This document shows positions 44,074-52,684 of a stretch of 64,000 bases of DNA, piece after piece. Source of the DNA: Aminobacter aminovorans (GTDB taxonomy: Bacteria > Pseudomonadota > Alphaproteobacteria > Rhizobiales > Rhizobiaceae). The notes below the pieces were generated by a model that ran no database searches, was not told where the DNA came from, and worked only from the letters and a program-made list of their open reading frames with translations. The DNA is taken from the NCBI RefSeq assembly GCF_900445235.1, contig NZ_UFSM01000001.1, positions 2,061,501-2,125,500 of the forward strand. Direction: 5' to 3'. Position numbers and translations under genes: made by a program. Position 1 is the stretch's first letter. Every line of letters begins with the position of its first letter.

Positions 44074-46899
44074 TCATTGCCCCAGCCGTTCGAGCAGCAC
44101 GGGTACGTGTACCTGGTCGGATTTGTAGTTGCCGGTCAGCATGTACATCATGATGTTGACGCCGGCGCGCAGCGCGTAGATTCGCTGCATCGGATCCGAG
44201 GGCACCGTCGGCAGCATCGGGTCCCCGTTCTCGTCGATTGCCCAGGCCCCGGCGAAATCATTGGCGGTGATCATGATCGGGGTCACGCCGTCACCGGTGC
44301 GCACCGGCCGGCCCTCCGCGTTCGAAGCCTCAAGCGACGCCTCGACCCAGAGTGGGCTGCCGTTGAAGCGGCCTGGGAACTCCGGAAGGATGAAGAACGC
44401 CTTGGTCAGCACATGATCGGCCGGCACCGGCTCCAGTGGTGGCACGTTGAGACTGGAAAGGATATCGCGCAGCCGCTCGGTCGCCGGGCTCGCTGCATCG
44501 GCGCCAATGCCATTGGCGAACTGGTCGCGGGTATCGAAAAGCACGGTGCCGCCCTGCTTCATGTAGGCGTCGACGCGGGCGATCGCCGCTTCGCTCGGCA
44601 TCGCGGCGGCCGGGTCGATCGGCCAGTAGATCAACGGGTAGAAGGCAAGTTCGTCCTTGGCGATGTCGACGCCGGCCGGTTCGCCCGGTTCGAGCGCGGT
44701 CTTCTCGATCAGGAATTTTGTCAGCCCGGCGATGCCGGCACGGCTGATGGCGTCGACCGAGGCTTCGCCGGTCAGAACATAGGCGACGCGGGTCTTCGAG
44801 ATTGCCTCGACCGCCTCGACGTCGCCCGGCTTGGCGTCGTCGGCACGCGCCAGATCCGGCTGCGCCATCAGCGCGCCGAGGCATAGCAACACTGCCGCGG
44901 TCGTGCCGGCCGTTCGCCCGCGTCTCGCGCCACGCCGCGAGAACATGCCGCCCATCCAAAGCACGGCGAGCGTGTCGAGCGCCATCAATGCCAGAGCTGC
45001 TGCCACAAGCGAGCCTTTCAGATCGCGCGATTCGTCGAAAGCGTAACGTATTTCGGTCACCGGCGCAGAAAGCTGGGGTCGCACCAGCGGCGACAGCGTG
45101 CTGTCGGATTTCAGCAGATTGTGGGCGAGCACACCTTCTTCGCTGCCATAGAGGCCGGGCGGGTTTTCGAGCGTGACGGGCAGGACGCCGGCGCTTGCGA
45201 GCAGAGGCCGGGCATCCGGCGTCGGCGGAACGATACGTCCGTCGGCCGAAATCATCCGGTACGGCGCCAGCGACGCCGGCTTGCCCTCGACGCCCGCGGT
45301 TGCCGCGCCCTGGTTGCGCGACAGCTGCACGATCCGGCGCAGCATCTCGACGAAGCTGCCCGATATCGGCAGGTTCGACCATGTCGCCTGTGGCGCGATG
45401 TGGAACAGCACCAGCGTTCCCTTGCCGCGGCGGGCGCCAGTTACCAGCGGGGTACCGTCGGCGAGATTGGCCCAGGTGCTGGCGGCAAGGTCAGGCGTCG
45501 GCTCTGCCAGCACCTGCTTGCTTACAGTCACCTCGTTGGGCGGCGACAGGTCGGCAAACGGGCCGGCGTTGGGGAAGTCGCTGACCGGTTGCGGTGCCGT
45601 CCATGATAGAGCGCCGCCGAGCGAGCGTTCGCCGAGCCTGAGCCGCACCGGCAGCAATTCCTCGTCATTGCCGGCCGCAGCGAGGCGGGAGCCGGCAAAA
45701 CGCACCAGCGTGCCGCCCTCCTTGAGCCAGGTCAGCAATTTTTCGCGCGCCTGCGGCGGGATGGTGCCGACGTCGGCCATGACAATCATTGCCGGCTTCT
45801 GCTCCAGCATTTGCGGGATCGCCTCGGCGAGATCCGAACTCGTCGGCTCGCTCAGGTCAGCAAAGGGTTCGAGGGCGCGGCGAATGTAATAGAGCGGCGC
45901 CAGCAGCGGCTGCGAGTCGTCGGCGTCCGACTGCGAGAGCAGCCCGACGCGGCGACGTTTGGAGCTATCGTCGAGCACTCGCACCGCGCCCGCCTGGCCC
46001 TGGCCGTCGAGCGCGATCGAAGCAAAATCGTTGCGCAGTTCGAAAGGCACGGTCAGCGTGCCGGTCGCCACCGTCTCGCCCGGCGCGAAGGTCAGCGTGG
46101 CGTCGGCGATGCGGCGGCCCTTGTCGTCGAAGGCACCTGCCGTCACGGCCCCCGGAGCGGGGTCGCCCGGGGCGCGGATCGCCGTCAGCGCAAAGCCGTC
46201 CATCTCGTTTTCGGCTGATGTCAGGCCCTTGGCGTCGAGCCGTTCGGGCGACGCCCACAGCACATTGGCTGGGCTCTGGCCAAGCAGCGTCGAAAACGCT
46301 TGTTCGTCGCCTTCACCCGCCAGCCCGTCGTCGAGAACGGCTATGCTCGTGCCGGGCAAAGTTGCCAGGACGGTGGCGACGCGTGCGTAAACCGGTCCCC
46401 TGTCGGTCGGCACCGGCCGCGGTTCGGCGGCGCGCAGGCGATCGAGCGCTGCCTGCGCGTCGAACGGACCGATCTCGGCATTGGGTTTTTCGGCAGTGAA
46501 GGCCAGCACGACCGGCTGTCCGGCGGCACCGGCATCGGCGATCAGCCGTTCGGCCGTGGCAACGCGTCGTTTCCAGTCCGGTGCGCTCGACCAGCCATTG
46601 TCGACCACAAGTGCAAGGGCAGCACCACCCGTCGGCAGCTTCTCGCGCGGATTGAAGATCGGCTCGGCCAGTGCCAGCACCACCAGTGCCGCCATCAGCA
46701 GGCGTAGCAGGGTGAGCCACCACGGGCTCTGATGCGGCGTCTCTTCCTTCTTGAACACCCGTGCCAAGATCTTCAGCGGCGGAAAGATTTCGGCCTGTGG
46801 CTTTGGCGGAGTCAGCCTGAGCAGCCACCAGATGACGGGCAGGGCGAGCAGGCCCCACAGCACAAGAGGAAATCCGAACGATAGCGGCAGCCAGTTCAT
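44074..46899 (-). CDS. BatA/DUF4159 membrane protein
   Basis: 941 aa from the ATG at 46899, which overlaps the DUF58 stop by 4 bases. The N-terminal ~80 residues are a BatA-type membrane module (FPLVLWGLLALPVIWWLLRL, LTLLRLLMAALVVLALAEPI). A VWA-like domain follows (LALVVDNGWSSAPDWKRR). A further helix lies near LAALALMALDTLAVLWMGG, and the last ~200 residues are DUF4159 (RVAYVLTGEASVDAISRAG, YMKQGGTVLFDTRDQF). Role: envelope-associated partner of the MoxR ATPase, mechanism unknown. Confidence 0.88.
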   Translation of the reverse strand: MNWLPLSFGFPLVLWGLLALPVIWWLLRLTPPKPQAEIFPPLKILARVFKKEETPHQSPWWLTLLRLLMAALVVLALAEPIFNPREKLPTGGAALALVVDNGWSSAPDWKRRVATAERLIADAGAAGQPVVLAFTAEKPNAEIGPFDAQAALDRLRAAEPRPVPTDRGPVYARVATVLATLPGTSIAVLDDGLAGEGDEQAFSTLLGQSPANVLWASPERLDAKGLTSAENEMDGFALTAIRAPGDPAPGAVTAGAFDDKGRRIADATLTFAPGETVATGTLTVPFELRNDFASIALDGQGQAGAVRVLDDSSKRRRVGLLSQSDADDSQPLLAPLYYIRRALEPFADLSEPTSSDLAEAIPQMLEQKPAMIVMADVGTIPPQAREKLLTWLKEGGTLVRFAGSRLAAAGNDEELLPVRLRLGERSLGGALSWTAPQPVSDFPNAGPFADLSPPNEVTVSKQVLAEPTPDLAASTWANLADGTPLVTGARRGKGTLVLFHIAPQATWSNLPISGSFVEMLRRIVQLSRNQGAATAGVEGKPASLAPYRMISADGRIVPPTPDARPLLASAGVLPVTLENPPGLYGSEEGVLAHNLLKSDSTLSPLVRPQLSAPVTEIRYAFDESRDLKGSLVAAALALMALDTLAVLWMGGMFSRRGARRGRTAGTTAAVLLCLGALMAQPDLARADDAKPGDVEAVEAISKTRVAYVLTGEASVDAISRAGIAGLTKFLIEKTALEPGEPAGVDIAKDELAFYPLIYWPIDPAAAMPSEAAIARVDAYMKQGGTVLFDTRDQFANGIGADAASPATERLRDILSSLNVPPLEPVPADHVLTKAFFILPEFPGRFNGSPLWVEASLEASNAEGRPVRTGDGVTPIMITANDFAGAWAIDENGDPMLPTVPSDPMQRIYALRAGVNIMMYMLTGNYKSDQVHVPVLLERLGQ

Positions 46900-47810
46900 C
46901 GGCGCCCTCCGGGACCGTGGCCTTCGGCGGTCAGTGCCATATGCACGTGCACCAGCGCGTCCGAGGCAAGGCGGTCTGTGTGGTTGACCGTGTAGCTCCA
47001 GCCAAGCCGCTTGCACCAGGCGGCCAATTCCTCGCGCCGAGCGGCGTACAGGTTGCGATAGGCTTCCGACAATTGCTCGGCGCGTCCGGCGGTCAGCTTT
47101 TCGCCCGTTTCAGGATCGGTGAATTCGGTGCGGCCGGCATAGGGGAAACTCTCTTCCGCAGGGTCGGCGACCTCGATCAGATGCGCGCGCGCGCCGTGGC
47201 GGGCCAGGGTGTCCAGCCAGGTCATCGTCTCTTCGACCGGGTCGAGGAAGTCACTGATGATGACGATATCGGAGAAGCGGCGGATGCTGGAAAGGTCAGG
47301 CTTCGCCGGCAGCGAAACCGCCTGCGCGAGATGCGAGGCCAGGCGTTCGGCGCCGTTGCGGGCGCTGAACGGGTCGGTCAGTCCCGGCCAGGCGATGCGC
47401 TCGCCGCTGCGCGACAGAAGCTCGGCCAGCGCAAAGACCAGGACCAGCGCGCGCGATTCCTTCGACACGGTCGCCGTCTTCGACTTGTACAGCATCGAGT
47501 GCGACAGGTCCGCCCACAGCCAGACGGTGTGCGCCGCTTCCCATTCGCGGTCGCGCACATAGGTATGGTCGTCTCGGGCCGAGCGGCGCCAGTCGATGCG
47601 CGCCATAGCCTCACCCTGCACATAGGGCCGGAACTGCCAGAAATTCTCGCCGATGCCGCGCTTCTTGCGGCCATGCCAGCCGGCGATGACAGTATTGACG
47701 ATGCGGCGGGCCTCGACCAGCAGGTCAGGCACAAGCGAGGCGCGCAACCTGCCACGGGCAAGCGCATCGCTGGTCGCAACCGGTGCCGATGCCTCGCCGA
47801 TGCGCGCCAT
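46896..47810 (-). CDS. DUF58 protein
   Basis: 304 aa, cytoplasmic. The DUF58 core is clear: VRGRxR-like start ([20 protein letters not shown]), [20 protein letters not shown], and [15 protein letters not shown], a VWA-type metal site. It overlaps MoxR by one base and the DUF4159 gene by four, so the operon is translated as a block. DUF58 proteins pair with MoxR ATPases in chaperone-like complexes. Confidence 0.92.
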   Translation of the reverse strand: MARIGEASAPVATSDALARGRLRASLVPDLLVEARRIVNTVIAGWHGRKKRGIGENFWQFRPYVQGEAMARIDWRRSARDDHTYVRDREWEAAHTVWLWADLSHSMLYKSKTATVSKESRALVLVFALAELLSRSGERIAWPGLTDPFSARNGAERLASHLAQAVSLPAKPDLSSIRRFSDIVIISDFLDPVEETMTWLDTLARHGARAHLIEVADPAEESFPYAGRTEFTDPETGEKLTAGRAEQLSEAYRNLYAARREELAAWCKRLGWSYTVNHTDRLASDALVHVHMALTAEGHGPGGRR

Positions 47811-48814
47811 CAGATGTCTTTGACCAGCCGCGCCACCACGTCGCGGACCGTCATGCCTTCGGCACGGGCGGCGAAGGTCAGCGCCATGCGGTGCTGAAGC
47901 ACAGGCTCCGCCAGCGCGCGGATGTCGTCGATCGACGGTGCAAGGCGCCCGTCATAGAGCGCGCGGGCCCTGGCGCACAGCGTCAGCGCCTGGCTGGCGC
48001 GCGGGCCGGGGCCCCAGGAGACGTGCTTGTCGGTCTCGGCATTGCCCTGGCCTGGGCGCGCCGAGCGCACAAGCTTGAGGATCGCCTCGACTACGGTTTC
48101 GGACACCGGCATGCGCCGGATCAGGTGCTGGACGTCCTTCAGCCGCTCGGGGTCGAGCACATTCTGTGCCCTGGCGTCCTCGATGCCGGTGGTTTCCAGC
48201 AAAATGCGACGCTCGGCCTCGATCTCGGGATAAAGGATGTCGACCTGCATCAGGAAGCGGTCGAGCTGGGCTTCCGGCAGCGGATAGGTGCCTTCCTGCT
48301 CGAGCGGGTTCTGGGTTGCCAGCACATGGAAAGGAGTGGGAAGGTCGTGGCGCTCGCCGGCCACCGTCACGTGGTACTCCTGCATCGCCTGCAGCAGCGC
48401 CGACTGGGTGCGGGGGCTAGCGCGGTTGATCTCGTCGGCCATCAGCAATTGCGCGAAGATCGGCCCTGATATGAAGCGGAAGGAGCGCTTGCCCTGGTCG
48501 TCCTGCTCCATCACCTCGGAGCCGAGGATATCTGATGGCATCAGGTCGGGCGTGAACTGGATGCGCCGCGAATCGAGGCCGAGCACGATGCCGAGCGTCT
48601 CGACCAGCTTGGTCTTGGCAAGGCCGGGCACGCCGACAAGCAGCGCATGGCCGCCGGCCAACAGCGCCACCAGAGTGCGTTCGACGACGCTTTCCTGGCC
48701 GAAGATGACGCGTCCGACGCCGGCGCGGATCTTGGCGATGTCGGCAAGCGCACGTTCGGCTGCGGCGATCATCTCGCTCTCGCTCATCGCCGTTTCCTTG
48801 ATCATCACGCTCAT
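47810..48814 (-). CDS. MoxR-family AAA+ ATPase
   Basis: About 334 aa from the ATG at 48814 (AAGGATCC upstream); nearby ATGs at 48805 and 48787 or one at 48889 are possible. Walker A is [12 protein letters not shown], Walker B is [15 protein letters not shown], sensor 1 is [20 protein letters not shown] and the arginine finger region is LDRFLMQV. MoxR ATPases act as chaperones with VWA proteins. It is the first gene of the four-gene envelope operon. Confidence 0.94.
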   Translation of the reverse strand: MSVMIKETAMSESEMIAAAERALADIAKIRAGVGRVIFGQESVVERTLVALLAGGHALLVGVPGLAKTKLVETLGIVLGLDSRRIQFTPDLMPSDILGSEVMEQDDQGKRSFRFISGPIFAQLLMADEINRASPRTQSALLQAMQEYHVTVAGERHDLPTPFHVLATQNPLEQEGTYPLPEAQLDRFLMQVDILYPEIEAERRILLETTGIEDARAQNVLDPERLKDVQHLIRRMPVSETVVEAILKLVRSARPGQGNAETDKHVSWGPGPRASQALTLCARARALYDGRLAPSIDDIRALAEPVLQHRMALTFAARAEGMTVRDVVARLVKDI

Positions 48815-49133
48815 ACGGGCCGGATCCTTCTTCTGGCGCGGGGTCTTGAAATCGAAAGCGATTCCCGGACCGCCGATGCGCTCACTCAAAATGCTACAGC
48901 GTGCCTCTCTCGTCCATCAGAACAGGGAGCCGCTTCGTCAATCTACAAGGATTATTTGCCTCTTGGTCCGGTGCGTCGTCCGTGCGGACGTCGTGCCTGC
49001 CGCCCAATCCCCAGAGGTCAAACGATCCCGGGCGTCGCGATCTCCTTGGCCCGCACCTTTGCGTGGTCATGGCATTGAACTTAAATCACTTGCCTATGCT
49101 GACAAGCGCAACAACAGTGACTATTTCGTGACC
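48815..49133. other. Gene-free region between divergent MoxR and DUF1285 genes
   Basis: 319 bases that should hold both promoters. The segment near 49076-49130 is relatively AT-rich. I see no gene, repeat or clear palindrome. Confidence 0.5.
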
Positions 49134-49778
49134 ATGACTGGTGACCTCGACCATAGCCGCGAGGCGGCAACCGACCTTGGACTGGCCCGCGCCGGCGATG
49201 CGGCCGGCCTCGAGGCGCTGATCTCGCGCGCCGCCCGCGCCGGCAAGGGTCTGCCGCCGGTCGAGCGCTGGAACCCCGCTTTCTGCGGCGATCTCGACAT
49301 GGAGATCAAGCCCGACGGGACCTGGTTCTATTTGGGCACGCCGATCGGTCGTATGCCGCTGGTGCAGCTGTTTTCGACCGTTCTGCGCAAGGACGAGGAT
49401 GGCAAGACCTACCTGATCACCCCGGTGGAAAAGGTCGGCATCCGCGTCGTCGACGCGCATTTCGTCGCCGTCGAGATGAACGTCACGGGCGAAGGCGCCG
49501 ACCAGGTCCTGACCTTTCGCACCAATGTCGGCGATGTCGTCGAAGCCGGGCCCGAGCATCCGCTGCGTTTCGTCGACGAGCCCGAGACCGGCGGCCTCAA
49601 GCCCTACCTGCTTGTGCGTGGCCGGCTCGAGGCGCTTGTCGCCCGTCCTGTCATGTATGAGCTGGTCGAATATGGCGAACGGGTCAAAATATCACGCAAG
49701 GACATGTTTGCCGTACGTTCGAAGGGTGAGGTCTACCCCATAATGCCCTGGGACAGGCTGGAGCGGCTGAGCGCGTGA
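49134..49778 (+). CDS. DUF1285 protein
   Basis: 214 aa from the ATG at 49134 (MTGDLDHSREAAT). Family features include PPVERWNPAFCGDLDMEIKP, DGTWFYLGTPIGRMPLVQLF and the ending KGEVYPIMPWDRL. DUF1285 has a two-domain beta structure with no known activity. It is the first gene of a set with a Nudix hydrolase and the CCA-adding enzyme, divergent from the MoxR operon, an arrangement I associate with Rhizobiales. Confidence 0.9.
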   Translation: MTGDLDHSREAATDLGLARAGDAAGLEALISRAARAGKGLPPVERWNPAFCGDLDMEIKPDGTWFYLGTPIGRMPLVQLFSTVLRKDEDGKTYLITPVEKVGIRVVDAHFVAVEMNVTGEGADQVLTFRTNVGDVVEAGPEHPLRFVDEPETGGLKPYLLVRGRLEALVARPVMYELVEYGERVKISRKDMFAVRSKGEVYPIMPWDRLERLSA

Positions 49779-50410
49779 TGGTTGATGCCCCGACAGCGCA
49801 TTATTCGGCGCAGGATTTTCGCCAGCGCGCCGCACAGGAGCATCTCAACGATGCCGTTGCCGACTATGGCGACCACGTGCTCAATCCGGACATGCGCGAA
49901 CTGTTCGTACATGACCGGTTGCGCGACGCCGCCGTACTGATCCCGGTCGTCGACCATGGCGACGCCTCGACAATCATCCTGACCAAGCGCGCCGAGAAGC
50001 TGAAGAGCCACTCGGGCCAGATCGCCTTCCCCGGCGGACGCATCGACCCGACCGACGTCTCGCCCGAGGCGGCGGCGCTGCGGGAAACAGTCGAGGAGAT
50101 CGGCATAACCTCCGACTACATCGAAATCATCGGGCGCTTGCCGGATTATGTCACCGGCAGCGGTTACCGCATCGCGCCGGTGCTTGGCATCGTGCGTCCC
50201 GGCTTCCGCCTGACAGTCAACGAGGGTGAAGTGGACGACGTCTTCGAGGTGCCGCTCGGCTTCCTGATGGATCCGGCCAATCATGGCCGCGCCAGCCGCA
50301 CCTGGCAGGACCAGGAGCGTTTCTTCTATGCCATGCCCTATGAGGAGCGTTACATCTGGGGCGTCACCGCCGGCATCATCCGCGCGCTCTATGAAAGGCT
50401 CTACACATGA
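49778..50410 (+). CDS. CoA pyrophosphatase-type Nudix hydrolase
   Basis: 210 aa. The Nudix box runs from GGRIDPTDVSPEAAALRETV into EEIGI, with the catalytic REx2EE. The preceding KSHSGQIAFPGG is the CoA pyrophosphatase (NudL) signature, so it probably cleaves CoA derivatives to phosphopantetheine and 3',5'-ADP. The ATG at 49778 overlaps the DUF1285 stop by one base; a GTG at 49775 is the alternative. The stop overlaps the next start by four bases. Confidence 0.92.
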   Translation: MVDAPTAHYSAQDFRQRAAQEHLNDAVADYGDHVLNPDMRELFVHDRLRDAAVLIPVVDHGDASTIILTKRAEKLKSHSGQIAFPGGRIDPTDVSPEAAALRETVEEIGITSDYIEIIGRLPDYVTGSGYRIAPVLGIVRPGFRLTVNEGEVDDVFEVPLGFLMDPANHGRASRTWQDQERFFYAMPYEERYIWGVTAGIIRALYERLYT

Positions 50411-51663
50411 GCGCAACTATCGCCGGCGCCTCCTGGCTGAACGATCCGCAGCTGCAGAAACTGCTCGCCGTCCTCAACGCCGATGACGGCGAGGCGCGCA
50501 TCGCCGGTGGTGCCGTGCGCAATACGCTGCTCGGTGAGCCCGTCGCAGATGTCGACATCGCGACCACCAACTTGCCTGACGAGACCGTCCGCCGCGCCGA
50601 AGCGGCCGGCTTCAGGACCGCACCCACCGGCGCCGAGCATGGCACCATCACCGTTATTGCCGGCGGCAAGCCGTTCGAGGTCACCACCTTGCGCGCCGAT
50701 GTCGAGACCGATGGCCGCCGGGCCAAGGTCGTTTTCGGCAACGACTGGACGGCGGACGCCGAGCGGCGCGATTTCACCATCAACGCGCTTTACGCGCTGG
50801 CCGACGGCAGCGTGATCGACCTTGTCGGCGGGCTGACCGATCTCGAAAGCCGCACGCTGCGCTTCATCGGCGATGCCGAGACACGCATCCGCGAGGACTA
50901 TCTGCGGATCCTGCGCTTTTTCCGCTTCTTTGCCTGGTATGGCAAAGGCCGTCCTGATGCCGAAGGGCTCAAGGCCTGCGCTCGGCTCAAGGACGGGATC
51001 GCGCGGCTGTCCGCCGAGCGCGTATGGTCGGAGCTGAAGCGGCTGCTTGGCGCGCCCGATCCGTCGCGCGCGCTGTTGTGGATGCGCCAGGCTGGCGTTC
51101 TGACCGCGGCTCTGCCCGAAAGCGAGAAGTGGGGCATCGATGCCATCCACGCACTGGTCCGGGCGGAACACGATCTTGGCTGGAAAGCCGACCCGCTGCT
51201 GCGGCTCGAATCGATCGTGCCGCCAGATGCGGCGCGCATGAAAACGCTTGGCGACCGGCTGAGGCTCGCCAATGTCGAAACCGACAGGTTGGTCCAGTGG
51301 GCGGCAACCGCCAAGGTCGAGCCTGTCGCCACCGAGGGCGAACTGGCGAAGCGTCTCTATCGCGGCAATGTCGAGGCCCTTGCAGACAGGCTGCGTCTCG
51401 ATCTCGCCTCGGCGCGCGGTCGCGCCGAACAGGACGACAAGGCGTTGATCGAGGCGGGCGGCTACTTCCGCCTGCTGTCCTTTAGCGACAAATGGCAAAA
51501 ACCCGACTTCCCTCTGCGCGGCGGCGACCTGGCACCGCTCGGCGTCGAGGGAGCGGCACTCGGTTCGTTGCTCAAGGCTGTGGAGCGGGAGTGGGTCGAC
51601 AGTGGCTTTACACTCGGGCGCGACGCGCTGCTCGAGCGCGCCGCCGAAAGGCTGAAAGCCTAG
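50407..51663 (+). CDS. cca: CCA tRNA nucleotidyltransferase
   Basis: 418 aa. It adds or repairs the 3' CCA of tRNAs, or at least belongs to the poly(A) polymerase/CCA class II head domain. Motif A is GGAVRNTLLGEPVADVDIAT with the DxD metal ligands, then RRDFTINALYAL, FIGDAETRIREDYLRILRFF and the ATP-selecting region. Coupled by a 4-base overlap to the Nudix gene. Confidence 0.93.
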   Translation: MSATIAGASWLNDPQLQKLLAVLNADDGEARIAGGAVRNTLLGEPVADVDIATTNLPDETVRRAEAAGFRTAPTGAEHGTITVIAGGKPFEVTTLRADVETDGRRAKVVFGNDWTADAERRDFTINALYALADGSVIDLVGGLTDLESRTLRFIGDAETRIREDYLRILRFFRFFAWYGKGRPDAEGLKACARLKDGIARLSAERVWSELKRLLGAPDPSRALLWMRQAGVLTAALPESEKWGIDAIHALVRAEHDLGWKADPLLRLESIVPPDAARMKTLGDRLRLANVETDRLVQWAATAKVEPVATEGELAKRLYRGNVEALADRLRLDLASARGRAEQDDKALIEAGGYFRLLSFSDKWQKPDFPLRGGDLAPLGVEGAALGSLLKAVEREWVDSGFTLGRDALLERAAERLKA

Positions 51664-51710
51664 CGCATAGGCCCGAAAATCGGTTTCGATGTTCCGAAAG
51701 CACCATATGC
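51664..51710. repeat. Rhizobial-type intergenic palindrome after cca
   Basis: Contains GGCCCGAAAATCGGTTTCGA and a TTCCGAAAGC half. It shares the CCGAAAATCGG theme with the element at 38029-38070. It starts directly at the cca stop and could serve as a transcript end. Confidence 0.5.
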
Positions 51711-51722
51711 AAGATTCAGGAG

Positions 51723-51908
51723 TCAGGCCGCGTCGCGGACCTTCTCGATACGCGAGCGAATCGCTTCGATCATCGTCTCGCGGATGATGGTTTCGCCGTG
51801 AGTCTCGCGCATATGCTCGGCCACGCGGCGAATAATTTCAGCTTCATCCTCGTGGCGGGTGTGCCACTGGCAGCCGGGGACAAGCGACCCGCATTGAAAT
51901 TCCTTCAT
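51723..51908 (-). CDS. DUF1059 small protein
   Basis: 61 aa from the ATG at 51908, preceded by AGGAGACATCC. It starts MKEFQCGSLVPGCQWHTRHE and includes IIRRVAEHMRETHGE, the Cys/His pattern of DUF1059 (CG..VPGC and a later HxxxxH). Probably a small zinc-binding or redox protein; function unknown. Confidence 0.85.
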   Translation of the reverse strand: MKEFQCGSLVPGCQWHTRHEDEAEIIRRVAEHMRETHGETIIRETMIEAIRSRIEKVRDAA

Positions 51909-52101
51909 CGGATGTCTCCTTCCTCGTCCGTTTCGGGGGTGCACTATAACACGCAATCGGGCGATTGGTTGCGCTTGGTGGTGGGCCAGCCGACAGTTTG
52001 AGATGGGTCGCCTGCGCATCCGCGCAAAAGACCCACCTTATCAGTGCGTTGCCGCAGCGCGTTGAAAAAATGATTCCGCCGGCCTGCGGTGGGGATCAAT
52101 G

Positions 52102-52134
52102 AAAAAGGGCGGAACCTCGTGCTCCGCCCTTTTT
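52102..52134. terminator. Rho-independent terminator after the DUF1344 gene
   Basis: AAAAAGGGCGGA (52102-52113) pairs perfectly with TCCGCCCTTTTT (52123-52134). On the minus strand the A-run gives the U-tract for the DUF1344 transcript; the structure is symmetric and could work both ways. Confidence 0.88.
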
Positions 52135-52153
52135 GCAGCGCGCGGCTTTGGCG

Positions 52154-52414
52154 CTACTTCACGATCTTGACGGATTCCGCCACCTTGTTTGCGCCGCTCA
52201 TGTCCCACATGACCGAAACCTTTTCGCCTGCCTTCAGGCCAGGATCCTTGAACTTCTTCGACAGCACGAAGGCGGTGCCGTCGTTGAGCGTCAGGCTCAT
52301 CGCCTTGGCGTCGAATGTCTTGATCGTCCCGTCCGTATGCTGGACGGCGGCGAAGGCTACGGCAGAGGTTGCAAAAATGGCAGCAGCGGCTGCCGGAACA
52401 AGAAGCTTGCGCAT
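52154..52414 (-). CDS. DUF1344 secreted protein
   Basis: 86 aa from the ATG at 52414. A signal peptide (MRKLLVPAAAAAIFATSAVA) precedes a small beta domain (HTDGTIKTFDAKAMSLTLND, KFKDPGLKAGEKVSVMWD) typical of DUF1344, a family I know mainly from rhizobia and Brucella. Periplasmic, function unknown. A strong terminator follows 20 bases after the stop. Confidence 0.85.
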   Translation of the reverse strand: MRKLLVPAAAAAIFATSAVAFAAVQHTDGTIKTFDAKAMSLTLNDGTAFVLSKKFKDPGLKAGEKVSVMWDMSGANKVAESVKIVK

Positions 52415-52684
52415 GGCATGCTCTCCGACGAATGCGGGCGCCCGAACGGGGCTAACCCGCCTTTTGAAGGGCCGTCCGGTCACGTCGCGTCGCGGTCGAG
52501 GAGGTCGAACCGCCGGCGTTTCCCGGCCCCGTCGACAGAGATAGACCTGTCTCGCCGGAGGCATATTAGACGAAAAACATATTTAGAAACGGCGACTTAG
52601 CCACATTCGACGCCAGATTTTCGCTTTGTGGCATCGATTGTGGCACACGCCGGTGCAGCCAAAAGCCGCAGCCGGCAGGCGTCG

